Source: an uncultured Ruminococcus sp. (GTDB lineage Bacteria; Bacillota; Clostridia; Oscillospirales; Ruminococcaceae). From it: a DNA stretch of 64,000 nt. This document shows, piece after piece, positions 16,724-25,484 of this stretch (position 1 is its first letter; the number at the start of each line of letters is the position of its first letter). The DNA is taken from the NCBI GenBank assembly GCA_934435205.1, contig CAKSAK010000001.1, positions 496,001 through 560,000 on the forward strand. Reading direction: 5' to 3'. The notes under the pieces were generated by a model, which worked only from the letters and a program-made list of their open reading frames with translations, had not been told where the DNA came from and ran no database searches. Position numbers and translations under genes: made by a program.

Positions 16724-18076
16724 TTGGAGATCTTTATTCCGCAGTTTGTCAGGACAGCTCTTGACAGGCTGAACGAGTGCGGCTATGAGGGCTATATAGT
16801 CGGCGGCTGTGTAAGAGATAGTTTGCTTGGCAAAAAGCCACATGATTACGATGTCTGCACAAACTGCACCCCTGACAAAATGCTTGAAGTTTTCGCAAAA
16901 TTCCGCACCATTGAAACGGGGCTGAAACATGGCACGCTCACTGTTTTGATAGAGGGCGAACCGGTAGAGATAACCTGTTATCGCAGTGACGGAGAATATA
17001 TCGGGCATAGAAAGCCTGCTCAGGTGACATTTGAAAGCTCGCTGGAGGAGGACTTAAAACGCCGTGATTTCACTGTGAACGCTATGGCGTACTCACCGAA
17101 AGAGGGGCTTATGGACCTTTACGGTGGACAAGGCGACCTTGAAAAGGGCATTATAAAATGCGTTGGCGAGCCTGAAAAGCGTTTTGACGAGGACGCTTTG
17201 AGGATATTAAGAGGGCTGAGATTTTCTTCATGCCTTGGGTTTGATATCGAGGAAAATACTTCAAAGGCTATACTTGAACAGCGTGAGCTTTTAAAAAGCA
17301 TTTCCGCAGAACGCATTGCGTCGGAGCTTAAAAAGCTTCTGTGCGGAAAGGGCGCAAGGCAGATATTGCTTGACTATCGTGAGGTCATAGCGGTGTTCAT
17401 ACCTGAGCTTCGGGAAAGCTTTGATTTCAGACAGAACAATCCCCACCATTTTCTTGATGTGTATGGTCACATTTGTTTGAGCGTTGAAAACGTCAGACCC
17501 CAGTGGCAGATGAGACTTACAATGCTTCTTCACGATATCGGCAAGCCGAGAATGCACACTGTTGACGAGAACGGCATTTCTCACTTTAAAAAGCACCAGT
17601 TCGAGGGGGCTTACATGGCGGAGAAAATACTCAAAAGGCTCAGGATAGACAACGCTTCGGCAAAGTATATTTTCGAGCTTATATGGGAGCATGACAACAG
17701 GATACCTGCCACGAAAAAGTCGGTGCGGAGGTTTATGGCACAGCATGACTTTGACTTTGTTATGGATTATCTGGAGGTGCGCAGGGCTGACACATATGCA
17801 CAGTCGGACTACAAACGGCAGGAAAAGCTTGCAGAGCTTGACCGCATCGCAGAATTTGCAATGGAGATAAAAGAGGACAACGAGTGTATCCACATTTGCG
17901 ACCTTGACATAAACGGCAAGGATCTTTTACAAATGGGCTTTGGCGGAAAGGATATCGGCATTGGGCTGGAGCTTGCATTGAATGGTGTTATAGATGAAAA
18001 GGTGGAAAACAAAAAAGAGGAGCTGAAAAGCTACATTGAAAGCAACTTCAAAAGGCAGGATAAAGATAATAGTTAA
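16724..18076 (+). CDS. cca: CCA tRNA nucleotidyltransferase (class II) with HD domain
   Basis: 450 residues. The head domain has GGCVRDSLLGKKPHDYDV with the two catalytic aspartates (DYDV), RRDFTVNAMAY and the nucleobase-recognition motif EDALRILRGLRF. An HD-type motif (LLHDIGKPRMH) follows near residue 270, typical of the longer CCA/polyA polymerase-like bacterial form. It adds or repairs tRNA 3' CCA ends. The start is TTG at 16724 with GGGAGG 7 bases upstream. It is divergent from lnt, and its last 41 bases overlap the VanZ-like gene. Confidence 0.93.
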   Translation: MEIFIPQFVRTALDRLNECGYEGYIVGGCVRDSLLGKKPHDYDVCTNCTPDKMLEVFAKFRTIETGLKHGTLTVLIEGEPVEITCYRSDGEYIGHRKPAQVTFESSLEEDLKRRDFTVNAMAYSPKEGLMDLYGGQGDLEKGIIKCVGEPEKRFDEDALRILRGLRFSSCLGFDIEENTSKAILEQRELLKSISAERIASELKKLLCGKGARQILLDYREVIAVFIPELRESFDFRQNNPHHFLDVYGHICLSVENVRPQWQMRLTMLLHDIGKPRMHTVDENGISHFKKHQFEGAYMAEKILKRLRIDNASAKYIFELIWEHDNRIPATKKSVRRFMAQHDFDFVMDYLEVRRADTYAQSDYKRQEKLAELDRIAEFAMEIKEDNECIHICDLDINGKDLLQMGFGGKDIGIGLELALNGVIDEKVENKKEELKSYIESNFKRQDKDNS

Positions 18077-18530
18077 GGCGCTGGCACTTGTGCTGTGGTG
18101 CGTGGTGATATTCATGTTCTCGGCAAACAATGCTGACGAGTCAAACAAGCAATCAAATGCGGTGTTTAACGCTGTGATAGAATTTGTCAACCCTGTATAT
18201 GACAGCCTTGACACTACAGCGCAGGCGGAATACAAGGACACTGCCACGTTCATAATAAGAAAGCTTGCACATTTCAGCGAATATGCTTTGCTTGGAATAT
18301 TGGCTTTTATAAATCTTGCGAGAGTGAAAAAGCTTGGATACAGAGGGCTTTTTGCGGCAGTATTTTCTTGTATCTACGCTTCAAGCGACGAGATACACCA
18401 GCTTTTTGTACCTGGGCGTGCAGGACAGGTGCGTGATGTTCTTATCGACACAAGCGGTGCAGTGGCAGGAATTTTACTTGCCATACTGATACGAAAAATA
18501 TGGCTCAAAAGCCGTGAGAAAAAATCCTGA
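18036..18530 (+). CDS. VanZ family membrane protein
   Basis: About 164 residues with four membrane helices. It has the VanZ signature: IFMFSANNADESNKQS after helix 1, RKLAHFSEYALLG before helix 2, and SSDEIHQLFVPGRAGQVRDVLIDTSG before the last helix. VanZ-like proteins occur in many Firmicutes; teicoplanin resistance is known only for the prototype, so I make no resistance claim. The likely start is TTG at 18036, inside the end of cca, with GAGGAG about 14 bases upstream, so translation is probably coupled to cca. Confidence 0.82.
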   Translation: MKATSKGRIKIIVKALALVLWCVVIFMFSANNADESNKQSNAVFNAVIEFVNPVYDSLDTTAQAEYKDTATFIIRKLAHFSEYALLGILAFINLARVKKLGYRGLFAAVFSCIYASSDEIHQLFVPGRAGQVRDVLIDTSGAVAGILLAILIRKIWLKSREKKS

Positions 18531-18534
18531 TAAC

Positions 18535-18580
18535 AAAAAATATCCGTGGGGGCATTTCGCTCTCACGGATATTTTTATTT
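18535..18580 (+). terminator. Bidirectional terminator between the VanZ-like gene and hsp20
   Basis: AAATATCCGTG and CACGGATATTT stem, T-run TTTTTATTTT on the plus strand and ATTTTTTG on the minus strand; the two genes converge here. Confidence 0.88.
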
Positions 18581-18652
18581 TAGCAAAACCTATTGCAAAT
18601 CATATCGTTACCCATTGGTATCGCCTATTTCAAAGCCTTGGCTTTACTTAAA

Positions 18653-19069
18653 TTACTTTATCTCGAGCCTTTTGGTTTCAGGCTTTACCTCCTGCATCTT
18701 TGGCAGGTCAAGGGTCAGGATACCATTCTTGTACTCTGCGGTGATATTGTTGGTGTCGATGCCTGTAAGGTCAAAGCTTCTCTGATAAGAACCGTATGTC
18801 CTCTCACGGCGGATATACTTGTCTTTCTTATCCTCTGTCTCTGCCTTATGCTCAGCGGTAAGAACAAGGTCGTTGCCTGAGATGTCAAGCTTGATGTCCT
18901 CTTTATCGAAGCCCGGAAGCTCTGCTTCCATTACATATTTGTCGCCCTCGTCCTTGATATCGGTCTTGAAGCTCTGGAGTGCATTTTCTCCGAAGAAGTC
19001 ATTCTCAAAATCATGGAATGCGTTAAACAGGTCGTAGCTCTTTCTTTCAAATGGTGTAAGTCCAAACAT
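18653..19069 (-). CDS. hsp20: Hsp20/alpha-crystallin small heat-shock protein
   Basis: 138 residues. An N-terminal Phe-rich arm (NAFHDFENDFFG) precedes the alpha-crystallin domain at about 35-130, with AELPGFDKEDIKL, RRERTYGSYQRSFDL and the conserved YKNGILTLDLPK. The C-terminal tail has the short IxI-like end KRLEIK. Small heat-shock proteins hold unfolding proteins for DnaK. It is monocistronic; a CIRCE operator about 160 bases upstream puts it under HrcA, which is encoded at 35 kb in this window. Confidence 0.94.
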   Translation of the reverse strand: MFGLTPFERKSYDLFNAFHDFENDFFGENALQSFKTDIKDEGDKYVMEAELPGFDKEDIKLDISGNDLVLTAEHKAETEDKKDKYIRRERTYGSYQRSFDLTGIDTNNITAEYKNGILTLDLPKMQEVKPETKRLEIK

Positions 19070-19225
19070 ATAAATTCCTCCTTGATGTGTTATATCTTAA
19101 ATTGTCTTGTAAGCTTTTATCATTTATTCTGCTCTTCCATTGGTATCATTTCCTTTCTTCATTGTCTTTATGATACCCCTGCTATATGTTCATTGTGTGA
19201 AAATAATGTGAACATTAGCTGAATT

Positions 19226-19252
19226 TTAGCACTCTCGTTACACGAGTGCTAG
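19226..19252. promoter_or_regulatory. CIRCE operator of hsp20 with an extra half-site
   Basis: TTAGCACTC-N9-GAGTGCTAG, the HrcA target, with one mismatch at the last base. A third GAGTGCTAA half-site starts at 19267, 23 bp from the start of the second arm. The operator overlaps the -10 of the hsp20 promoter. Confidence 0.92.
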
Positions 19253-19280
19253 CATATTGATTTTGTGAGTGCTAAAGCAA
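19251..19280 (-). promoter_or_regulatory. Promoter of hsp20
   Basis: Minus strand: TTGCTT, 18 bp, TATGCT. The -10 is flush with CIRCE and the extra half-site lies in the -35/spacer, so HrcA would block polymerase directly. Confidence 0.65.
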
Positions 19281-19306
19281 TGTCATGACATGATATGATA
19301 ATCAGC

Positions 19307-19329
19307 GGGCGAACGCTGTTCGCCCCTAC
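19307..19329. repeat. GGGCGAAC hairpin (half copy)
   Basis: GGGCGAAC-GCT-GTTCGCCCCTAC, just downstream of sigK on the minus strand; it may serve as its terminator although no T-run follows. Confidence 0.75.
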
Positions 19330-19343
19330 TGCGTCAACGCCTA

Positions 19344-20033
19344 TCACTGTTCATCGAAGCGGTCTTTAAGAAGCTTCAAGGCTTTCTTTTCTATCCTTGA
19401 AACATAGGAACGTGAGATACCAAGGCGTTTGGCGACTTCACGCTGAGGCAGTTGCGGCTGACCGAAAAGACCATAACGCAGGGTGACTATCTGTCTTTCA
19501 CGCTCATCAAGGGAGCTTTCGATATAGCGGTAGAGCTGTTCACAGCGAATGGAAAGCTCTATTTTGTCGGCAACGTCCTCTCCGTCAGCGATTATGTCTA
19601 TAAGGCAAAGCTGGTTGCCGTCCTTGTCGGAGTCAACAGGCTCGTCAAAGTGGATATCGTTGGCAGACTTTTTCTGGGAGCGGAAGTGCATTAGTATCTC
19701 GTTCTCCACGCACCTGCTACCATAGGTGGCGAAACGACACCCTTTCTTGTGGTCAAATGTTGACACAGCTTTTATTAGACCGATAGTGCCGATAGAGATA
19801 AGATCCTCCTGATCTGTGGAATTTGAATAATACTTTTTTATAATGTGTGCCACAAGACGGAGATTGTGTTCGATAAGCTTATCCTTTGCCGCCTTGTCAC
19901 CCTGCGCCATTCTCTCAAAACACTCACGCTCCTCCTTCGCTGAAAGGGGTTTTGGGAACACACTGCGGCTGTCAAAATGCAGTGCGAAAAACAGAAAATT
20001 CCCCGTGAGCAGTTCAAGCAATGCTGAAAACAT
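19344..20033 (-). CDS. sigK: RNA polymerase sporulation sigma factor SigK
   Basis: 229 residues. A hydrophobic pro-sequence (residues 1-20, SALLELLTGNFLFFALHF) precedes PKPLSAKEE; region 2 contains HNLRLVAHIIKKYYS and DQEDLISIGTIGLIKAV; region 4 has REVAKRLGISRSYVSRIEKKA. This is late mother-cell sigma-K, made as pro-sigma-K and processed at the forespore membrane. The gene is continuous: no skin-type element splits it. The RBS is AAGGAGGG. The product should drive coat and cortex genes, and the presence of spoIIP in the window agrees with a sporulating host. Confidence 0.93.
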   Translation of the reverse strand: MFSALLELLTGNFLFFALHFDSRSVFPKPLSAKEERECFERMAQGDKAAKDKLIEHNLRLVAHIIKKYYSNSTDQEDLISIGTIGLIKAVSTFDHKKGCRFATYGSRCVENEILMHFRSQKKSANDIHFDEPVDSDKDGNQLCLIDIIADGEDVADKIELSIRCEQLYRYIESSLDERERQIVTLRYGLFGQPQLPQREVAKRLGISRSYVSRIEKKALKLLKDRFDEQ

Positions 20034-20243
20034 AGTTGTCCCTCCTTATATAAAGTATCGCTCATACGCTTTTTAATCATATGATTTTCAGGGATTGTAC
20101 TATTCTGATTTTGACATAAGGTCGCAAAATGTTTCTGATTTGTTAAATTTGCTGAAATATTGATTGTCTTGTTTGCTAAAATCACGAATATTGTTAATGT
20201 TTTGTAAACAGACGGCATTTTACTTTTATCGTTAATCAAATGG

Positions 20244-20252
20244 TGATATAAT
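20244..20252 (+). promoter_or_regulatory. Extended -10 promoter of PTS enzyme I
   Basis: TGA-TATAAT, an extended -10 without a good -35, 38 bases before the ATG. Confidence 0.6.
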
Positions 20253-20289
20253 TATATCAGACAGGTATGTTTTTTGGGGGTGAGCGCTC

Positions 20290-21957
20290 ATGATCAGCAT
20301 AAAGGGACGGTCGGTATTCGGAAGCATTGCAAGAGGAAAGCTGACCTTTTATCATCGTGACGAATTTATCATCAACAAGATAAAAGTGTCTGACCCTGAA
20401 CTTGAATACAAGAAATATGTCAAGGCTAAAAACGCCGCTCTTGTGGAGCTTGGTGAGCTTTATGACCGTGCAAGGTTAAGTGTTGGGGAAGGCGACGCTC
20501 AAATATTTGTGATACACCAAATGCTTATCGCTGACGAGCAATACGACAGCAGTATTCGCACAAAGATACTTGACGAGCATTTCAATGCCGATTATGCGGT
20601 CGCAAGCACTTCAAGAAGCTTTGCGGAAATGCTGGCACAAATGGACAGTGAATATATGCAAAGCAGAGCGGCTGACGTCAAGGACGTTTCAAACAGGCTT
20701 TTAAGACATATTTTAAACTGTGCCGACAAGCTTCCCATTCTTAAAGAGAACGCCATTATCTGCACCGGTGACCTAATGCCCTCAGAAACCTTGCTCATGG
20801 ACAAGGCGAAGATAAAAGGCTTCTGCACAAGGTCTGGTTCTGTAAACTCCCACACTGCGATACTTGCGAAAAATCTTGGCATACCTGCCATTGTGAACGT
20901 TGGAACGGAGCTTTCTGACGAATACGAGGGCAAGGAAGCCGTTCTTGACGGCTACAGCGGAACGCTTTACATAGAGCCTGATGAGCATACCCTCAGACAG
21001 CTTGAATACAAGGAAGCCGTTGAGGGCAGGAAAAAGGAGCTTCTCACAAGGCTCAAAGGCAGAAAGAACATCACTCGTGACGGACATGAGATAAAGATAT
21101 ATGCGAATATACTCAACTCTGAGGAGCTTGGATCGGCGGTAAAAAACGATGCAGGTGGGATAGGTCTTTTCAGAACGGAGTTTATGTGCTTTGACAGACC
21201 TGCTTTTCCTGACGAGGATTTTCAGTTTTACACCTACCGCAAGGCATTGGAGGTAATGGATGGTAAAGAGGTCATAATAGGCACTTATGATATAGGTGCA
21301 GACAAGATACCAGATTGTGCAGACATGAGTGCTGAGAGAAATCCCTCTATGGGCTGTAGAGGCATACGATTTTGTCTTGAAAGAGAAAGCATATTCAAAA
21401 CACAGCTAAGGGCGTTATACAGAGCGTCCGTTTACGGACAGCTTTCAATACTTCTGCCTATGGTCATAGATGTGAGCGAGATCCTGAGGGTGAAAGAGCT
21501 TATCGTGCAGGTCAAGGCAGAGCTTATAAAAGAGGGCAGGAAATTTGCCGACAATGTTAAGCTCGGGGCAATGATAGAGACCCCTGCGGCGGTGATGACA
21601 AGCGATATCATAGCCAAAGAGGTGGACTTTTTCAACATCGGCACTAACGACCTTGAACAGTTCACCTTTGCACTTGACAGGCAGAACCCATGCTATGACA
21701 GAGTGTCTCCGAAAAATCACAGGGCAATGCTGAGAATGATAAAAATGGTGTGCGACAACGCCCATGCAAACGGCATAAAAGCAGGGATCTGCGGTGAGAT
21801 AGCAGGCGACCCAAAGCTCACGGAGATATTCCTGGAGCTTAATGTGGATATGCTGTCGGTAGTTCCGTCAAGGATACTGCCCCTGAGAAAGGCGGTAAGG
21901 AGCATAAGTCTTAAAGACCGCAAAAAGACAGAAAGCGACTTGAAGCTTTTTCTGTAG
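20290..21957 (+). CDS. ptsI: PTS enzyme I (phosphoenolpyruvate-protein phosphotransferase)
   Basis: 555 residues, near the usual 570. The N-terminal swivelling domain carries the phosphohistidine loop GSVNSHTAILAK with His188; the C-terminal PEP-binding barrel has GIGLFRTEF, GTYDIGADKIPD, the signature DFFNIGTNDLEQFTFALDR and CGEIAGD. It takes phosphate from PEP and hands it to HPr for sugar uptake. The HPr gene is not adjacent, as it usually is. The RBS is weak (GGGGGTGAG). The gene is divergent from sigK and has a strong terminator. Confidence 0.93.
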   Translation: MISIKGRSVFGSIARGKLTFYHRDEFIINKIKVSDPELEYKKYVKAKNAALVELGELYDRARLSVGEGDAQIFVIHQMLIADEQYDSSIRTKILDEHFNADYAVASTSRSFAEMLAQMDSEYMQSRAADVKDVSNRLLRHILNCADKLPILKENAIICTGDLMPSETLLMDKAKIKGFCTRSGSVNSHTAILAKNLGIPAIVNVGTELSDEYEGKEAVLDGYSGTLYIEPDEHTLRQLEYKEAVEGRKKELLTRLKGRKNITRDGHEIKIYANILNSEELGSAVKNDAGGIGLFRTEFMCFDRPAFPDEDFQFYTYRKALEVMDGKEVIIGTYDIGADKIPDCADMSAERNPSMGCRGIRFCLERESIFKTQLRALYRASVYGQLSILLPMVIDVSEILRVKELIVQVKAELIKEGRKFADNVKLGAMIETPAAVMTSDIIAKEVDFFNIGTNDLEQFTFALDRQNPCYDRVSPKNHRAMLRMIKMVCDNAHANGIKAGICGEIAGDPKLTEIFLELNVDMLSVVPSRILPLRKAVRSISLKDRKKTESDLKLFL

Positions 21958-22004
21958 GGCGGGCTGAAAATACAAAGGATAATAAATTTCCTCATTCTGA
22001 TATA

Positions 22005-22049
22005 GGCGGCGGAATACGTTATCATGCGTGTTCCGCCGTCTGTTTTTTT
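22005..22049 (+). terminator. Terminator of PTS enzyme I
   Basis: GGCGGCGGAATACG and CGTGTTCCGCCGTC stem, then TGTTTTTTTC. Confidence 0.9.
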
Positions 22050-22071
22050 CTTGCAGAGCTGACAACAAGAC

Positions 22072-22089
22072 GGGCTGTTCGCCCCTACA
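22072..22089. repeat. Truncated GGGCGAAC hairpin
   Basis: Only GGGC-TGTTCGCCCCTACA remains; seven bases of the left arm are missing, so the hairpin is broken. Nothing else but the promoter at 22181 is seen in the 306-base gap. Confidence 0.6.
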
Positions 22090-22180
22090 AATTTTGAAAC
22101 AAAAAAATCGTATTTTATTTGGTTTTATCTTATGGTCTGTATGGTTGTCTTATGAAAATCTTAAGCGTTTCTTAAAGCGG

Positions 22181-22209
22181 TTGACAGTGGAAAAGGGATA
22201 TGATAAACT
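22181..22209 (+). promoter_or_regulatory. Promoter of the exported protein-ABC operon
   Basis: TTGACA, 17 bp, TAAACT, 55 bases before the GTG start at 22264. Confidence 0.7.
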
Positions 22210-22263
22210 TATATGCGTTGACGGGAAAACCGTGAAAAAGAAAGAACACAAGGAGGAGAAACT

Positions 22264-23016
22264 GTGAAACTAAGAAACATAAACAGAGGTCTGGTTCTTG
22301 GCGGAGTGCTTGCACTGGGCGTTGTATGCTACTCAGTGTATGATAACAACCAGTTCAAGACTTCCAAGCCTGAGATAGAACAGACCATGAGGGATTATAT
22401 CGCAGACTTGACAAGTGCAAACGTTGGAAGCAGTGATAAGTTAAAAAGTCAACTTGCAGATTTTGTGAACGAGCATTATGCTGACTACACCACATCTGAC
22501 AATGAGTACGCTTCGTCAAAGTCAGGACTTCTGGAGGAAATAAACCAAGCTGAAGTTGCAACGCAGGGGGGAGATATCACCTCGGCTGAGTATGACATAA
22601 AAGAGATGTCAATAAACAAGAGCGGAGCCGACGGAGCAAAGGTCATTATGATATATAATGTGTGCTATGACGTATCAAAGGGCGACCCAACTTTTCTCAC
22701 AACAAACGGCATAAACACCATGACAAGCGGTAACTACACAAATTCAGACAACTATGAGCCCAGCACATCTTCATACAAGGCGATTTTCAGTTATGAATAT
22801 GCTGAATTTTATCTTTTGCGTACCTCTGACGGCTGGAAAATAGCAACGTCCAGCGACTACGGATATGGCGAGGATTACACTTTTGATGATAACAACAGTG
22901 ACAGCGTGGCTGATGAAAGCAAGGCTGAGTCTGAAATAATTCCGGGCAGCAGTTTGGCAGGAAGCTCAGACAGTGAAGAAAATTCCGACAGCGAGGGGGC
23001 AGACAGCGTTGAGTGA
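22264..23016 (+). CDS. Membrane-anchored extracytoplasmic protein, unknown function
   Basis: 250 residues, starting at GTG after AAGGAGGAG. A basic N-terminus and one hydrophobic helix (about 10-27) form an uncleaved anchor or signal. The outside part is rich in Ser, Asp and Tyr, with a beta-rich stretch (YKAIFSYEYAEFYLLRTSDGWKI) that resembles NTF2-like or Cystatin-like folds, and ends in an acidic Ser/Asp/Glu tail. I do not recognise the family. Its stop overlaps the start of the ABC ATPase gene by 8 bases, so it is likely a partner or sensor of that transporter. Confidence 0.75.
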   Translation: MKLRNINRGLVLGGVLALGVVCYSVYDNNQFKTSKPEIEQTMRDYIADLTSANVGSSDKLKSQLADFVNEHYADYTTSDNEYASSKSGLLEEINQAEVATQGGDITSAEYDIKEMSINKSGADGAKVIMIYNVCYDVSKGDPTFLTTNGINTMTSGNYTNSDNYEPSTSSYKAIFSYEYAEFYLLRTSDGWKIATSSDYGYGEDYTFDDNNSDSVADESKAESEIIPGSSLAGSSDSEENSDSEGADSVE

Positions 23017-23965
23017 TACTATTCTGAAGATAAAGGGGCTTAACAAGACCCTTGGCAAAAAGCAGATACTTCACAGCATAGATATGGAGTGTTACGGCGG
23101 CGAGGTCTACGGCTTTCTCGGTCCTAACGGTGCAGGAAAGACCACAACTATAAAGATAGCAGTGGGGCTTTTACAGCTTGACGAGGGGGAGATATCCATT
23201 GACGGAAAGGATATCAGAAAAGACTTTGAGGGCGCAATGGCGAACGTTGGAGGCATTGTTGAAAACCCTGAGATGTATAAATATCTTTCGGGACTGGAAA
23301 ACCTACGTCAGTATGCGAGAATGAGAGAGGGAGTAACTGAGGAGCGTATCAAAGAGGTGGTGGAGCTTGTAAGGCTTTCAAACCGCATCAATGACAAGGT
23401 GTCCAAATACTCTCTGGGTATGCGTCAGCGTCTTGGCGTGGCACAGGCTATCCTCCACAGGCCAAAGCTTCTTATCCTTGACGAGCCTACAAACGGTCTT
23501 GACCCGCAGGGTATAAAGGAGCTTCGTGACGTACTAAAAGAGCTTGCTCACAAGGAAGGCACTTGCGTTGTGGTATCCTCACATCTCATGAGCGAAATGG
23601 AAATGATGTGCGACAGAGTGGGCATTATCGCAAACGGAAAAATGATAGGCTCATACACAATGGAGGAGCTTATCTCACAGTCTGACAGCTCAATGGCTGA
23701 GTATGTTCTTGAAGTTGACGATGCGCAAAAGGCTATGGGTCTTATAATGCTGGCAGACGAGGGCAAGCGTATCGACAAGGAAACAGGTGCAGTTATCCTT
23801 TCTATCCCAGTGGAGATAGAGAAGAAAAAGATAGCGTCGGTGAACAAGGCGCTTATCGATGGCGGAGTTTCACTTTACACTGTTCACCGCAGAGAGAACA
23901 AAAAGCTTGAGGACGTATTTATCGAGCTTACAGGCGGAAAGGAAGGGGGCGTACAGATTGGCTAG
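23009..23965 (+). CDS. ABC transporter ATP-binding protein
   Basis: 318 residues. It has Walker A GPNGAGKTT, the Q-loop region, signature SLGMRQRLGVAQA, Walker B LLILDEPTNGLDPQG and the switch His in VVSSHLMSEME. The family resembles bacitracin/lantibiotic-export ATPases (BcrA/CcmA type), with a C-terminal ~90-residue regulatory extension. The start is TTG at 23009 with GAGGGGG upstream, inside the end of the preceding gene. It overlaps the permease start by 8 bases, forming a coupled three-gene operon. Confidence 0.9.
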   Translation: MSDTILKIKGLNKTLGKKQILHSIDMECYGGEVYGFLGPNGAGKTTTIKIAVGLLQLDEGEISIDGKDIRKDFEGAMANVGGIVENPEMYKYLSGLENLRQYARMREGVTEERIKEVVELVRLSNRINDKVSKYSLGMRQRLGVAQAILHRPKLLILDEPTNGLDPQGIKELRDVLKELAHKEGTCVVVSSHLMSEMEMMCDRVGIIANGKMIGSYTMEELISQSDSSMAEYVLEVDDAQKAMGLIMLADEGKRIDKETGAVILSIPVEIEKKKIASVNKALIDGGVSLYTVHRRENKKLEDVFIELTGGKEGGVQIG

Positions 23966-25280
23966 ATTTTTCAGACTTGTGAAAAACGAGTACATAAAGG
24001 TTTTCAAAAAGCTATCCACAAAAATAATAATAGTGCTTATTATAATATGTGCGCTTGGTCTTTCTGGCATTGCACTTTTTGCAAAGCACAACATGGAGAG
24101 CAATAACTATTCAAGCTATGACGCAACGGGTGATTATCAGCAAACCATAAATTGGCTCAAAGACACAAACGGCGACCCTAACGAGATCGCAATGTGGCAG
24201 TATCTTATGGACAACGATATCGACAGCGATGATTGGAGATATGATGTACTGTCAGCGGTGTTCGCAGACGGCACTGGTGATATGTCAGGGATAAAGAAGT
24301 ATCTTGACGACAACGATTGGCGTGGCTTCTGTCAATACAGGCTGGATAATGACATACTCACAGAGGGCGAAAAGTGGGAATATCAATACAGACTTGACAA
24401 GGATATTTCCTTTGACAAATCTAACGAGAAGAAAAACGACCTTATCATGACCGTTGCAAACGCAAAAAACACCATTGCGACCATGGGTGACGCAAAGTCT
24501 GACGGTCAGAACAGCAGAGCAAAGCTGGAGGATAATATAAAACTTGCACTTTATCAGCTTGACAATGATAAGCTCGACAACACAGCAAACCAAATGACGC
24601 TGTTTGAAACAGACGAGCCTGAGCAGATAACATTCTGGACAGTGTTCCTCACAAGCACTTCCCTTGTAACAGTAGTCGCACTGCTTGCTATCGTTATCGC
24701 AGGCGGCATTGTATCCTCTGAATTTTCACAGGGAACTGTCAAGTTCCTGCTTATAAACCCTGTTAAACGCTGGAAGATACTAATGGCAAAATACTTCACT
24801 GTCATCACAGTGGGCTACATAATGCTTTGCATACTTTTCGTGGTAATGATACCTATTACAGGGCTTATGCTTGGCTTTGACGGCTTCTCAACGCCTTATA
24901 TCTATGTAAGCGGCGGCGAGGTAAAGGAAATGCCTACACTGCTTTATGCGGCAGAGCAATATCTGATGAAAAGCGTTGAAATGGTGGTAATGTCAACACT
25001 GGCGTTCGCTATCTCGTCACTTGTAAGAAGCACAGCACTTGCTATCGGCGTCAGCGTATTCACAATGTGCATAGGCTCAACGGTCACACAGCTTCTGGGT
25101 CAGCTTGGACAGGACTGGGCAAGATTCCTTGTATTCGCAAACACAGACCTTGCATCTATCTCAAAGGGCGGTTCGATATTCGCACAGCACAGCCTGACAT
25201 TTGCCATAGGCGTTCTTATAGCTCACATGGCGGTGTTCCTGCTCACCGCATGGGACGGCTTTACAAAGCGTTCTGTATAA
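23958..25280 (+). CDS. ABC-2 type permease
   Basis: About 440 residues, start TTG at 23958 with AAGGGGGCG upstream. One membrane helix at about 17-37 is followed by an outside loop of roughly 170 residues, then a block of five helices from about 225 (TFWTVFLTSTSLVTVVALLAIVIAGG, etc.), the ABC2 membrane_3 layout. It includes the characteristic SSEFSQGTVKFLLINPVKRWKILMAKY loop that meets the ATPase. It exports an unknown substrate with the ATPase encoded upstream; antibiotic/peptide efflux is possible but not shown. Confidence 0.88.
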   Translation: MARFFRLVKNEYIKVFKKLSTKIIIVLIIICALGLSGIALFAKHNMESNNYSSYDATGDYQQTINWLKDTNGDPNEIAMWQYLMDNDIDSDDWRYDVLSAVFADGTGDMSGIKKYLDDNDWRGFCQYRLDNDILTEGEKWEYQYRLDKDISFDKSNEKKNDLIMTVANAKNTIATMGDAKSDGQNSRAKLEDNIKLALYQLDNDKLDNTANQMTLFETDEPEQITFWTVFLTSTSLVTVVALLAIVIAGGIVSSEFSQGTVKFLLINPVKRWKILMAKYFTVITVGYIMLCILFVVMIPITGLMLGFDGFSTPYIYVSGGEVKEMPTLLYAAEQYLMKSVEMVVMSTLAFAISSLVRSTALAIGVSVFTMCIGSTVTQLLGQLGQDWARFLVFANTDLASISKGGSIFAQHSLTFAIGVLIAHMAVFLLTAWDGFTKRSV

Positions 25281-25304
25281 ACATACAGACACTATAAAAC
25301 ACAA

Positions 25305-25334
25305 AACGGGCGGAGAGATTCCGCTCGTTTTTTT
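25305..25334 (+). terminator. Terminator of the ABC operon
   Basis: ACGGGCGGA, loop, TCCGCTCGT, then TTTTTTTG. Confidence 0.85.
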
Positions 25335-25383
25335 GTTGCTGAAAAGGGTAAACAAATGAACAGATTATCATATAAACATAAGA

Positions 25384-25412
25384 TTGACAAGGGTGAATAA
25401 ATATTGTATAAT
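25384..25412 (+). promoter_or_regulatory. Consensus promoter of the heavy-metal exporter-like gene
   Basis: A perfect TTGACA, 17 bp, TATAAT. The leader (about 66 bases) contains a hairpin CCACGGAGAGCCGTGG. This leader is too short for a yybP-ykoY manganese riboswitch. Confidence 0.88.
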
Positions 25413-25484
25413 AGTCGAGTTGATACAAAAACCGTTTAAAAACCGCCACGGAGAGCCGTGGATATTTTACAGGAGATAGATATA

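Noticed and set aside
19344..20033. A skin-like insertion in sigK
   Set aside because: The frame is continuous through all conserved regions; no recombinase gene is in the window.
22028..22267. 79-residue plus-strand ORF before the exported protein gene
   Set aside because: It runs over a terminator T-run, the truncated repeat and a clear promoter, has no RBS and overlaps the true GTG start in another frame.
25413..25484. yybP-ykoY manganese riboswitch before the exporter-like gene
   Set aside because: The leader is only ~66 bases with one small hairpin and lacks the conserved loop sequences.
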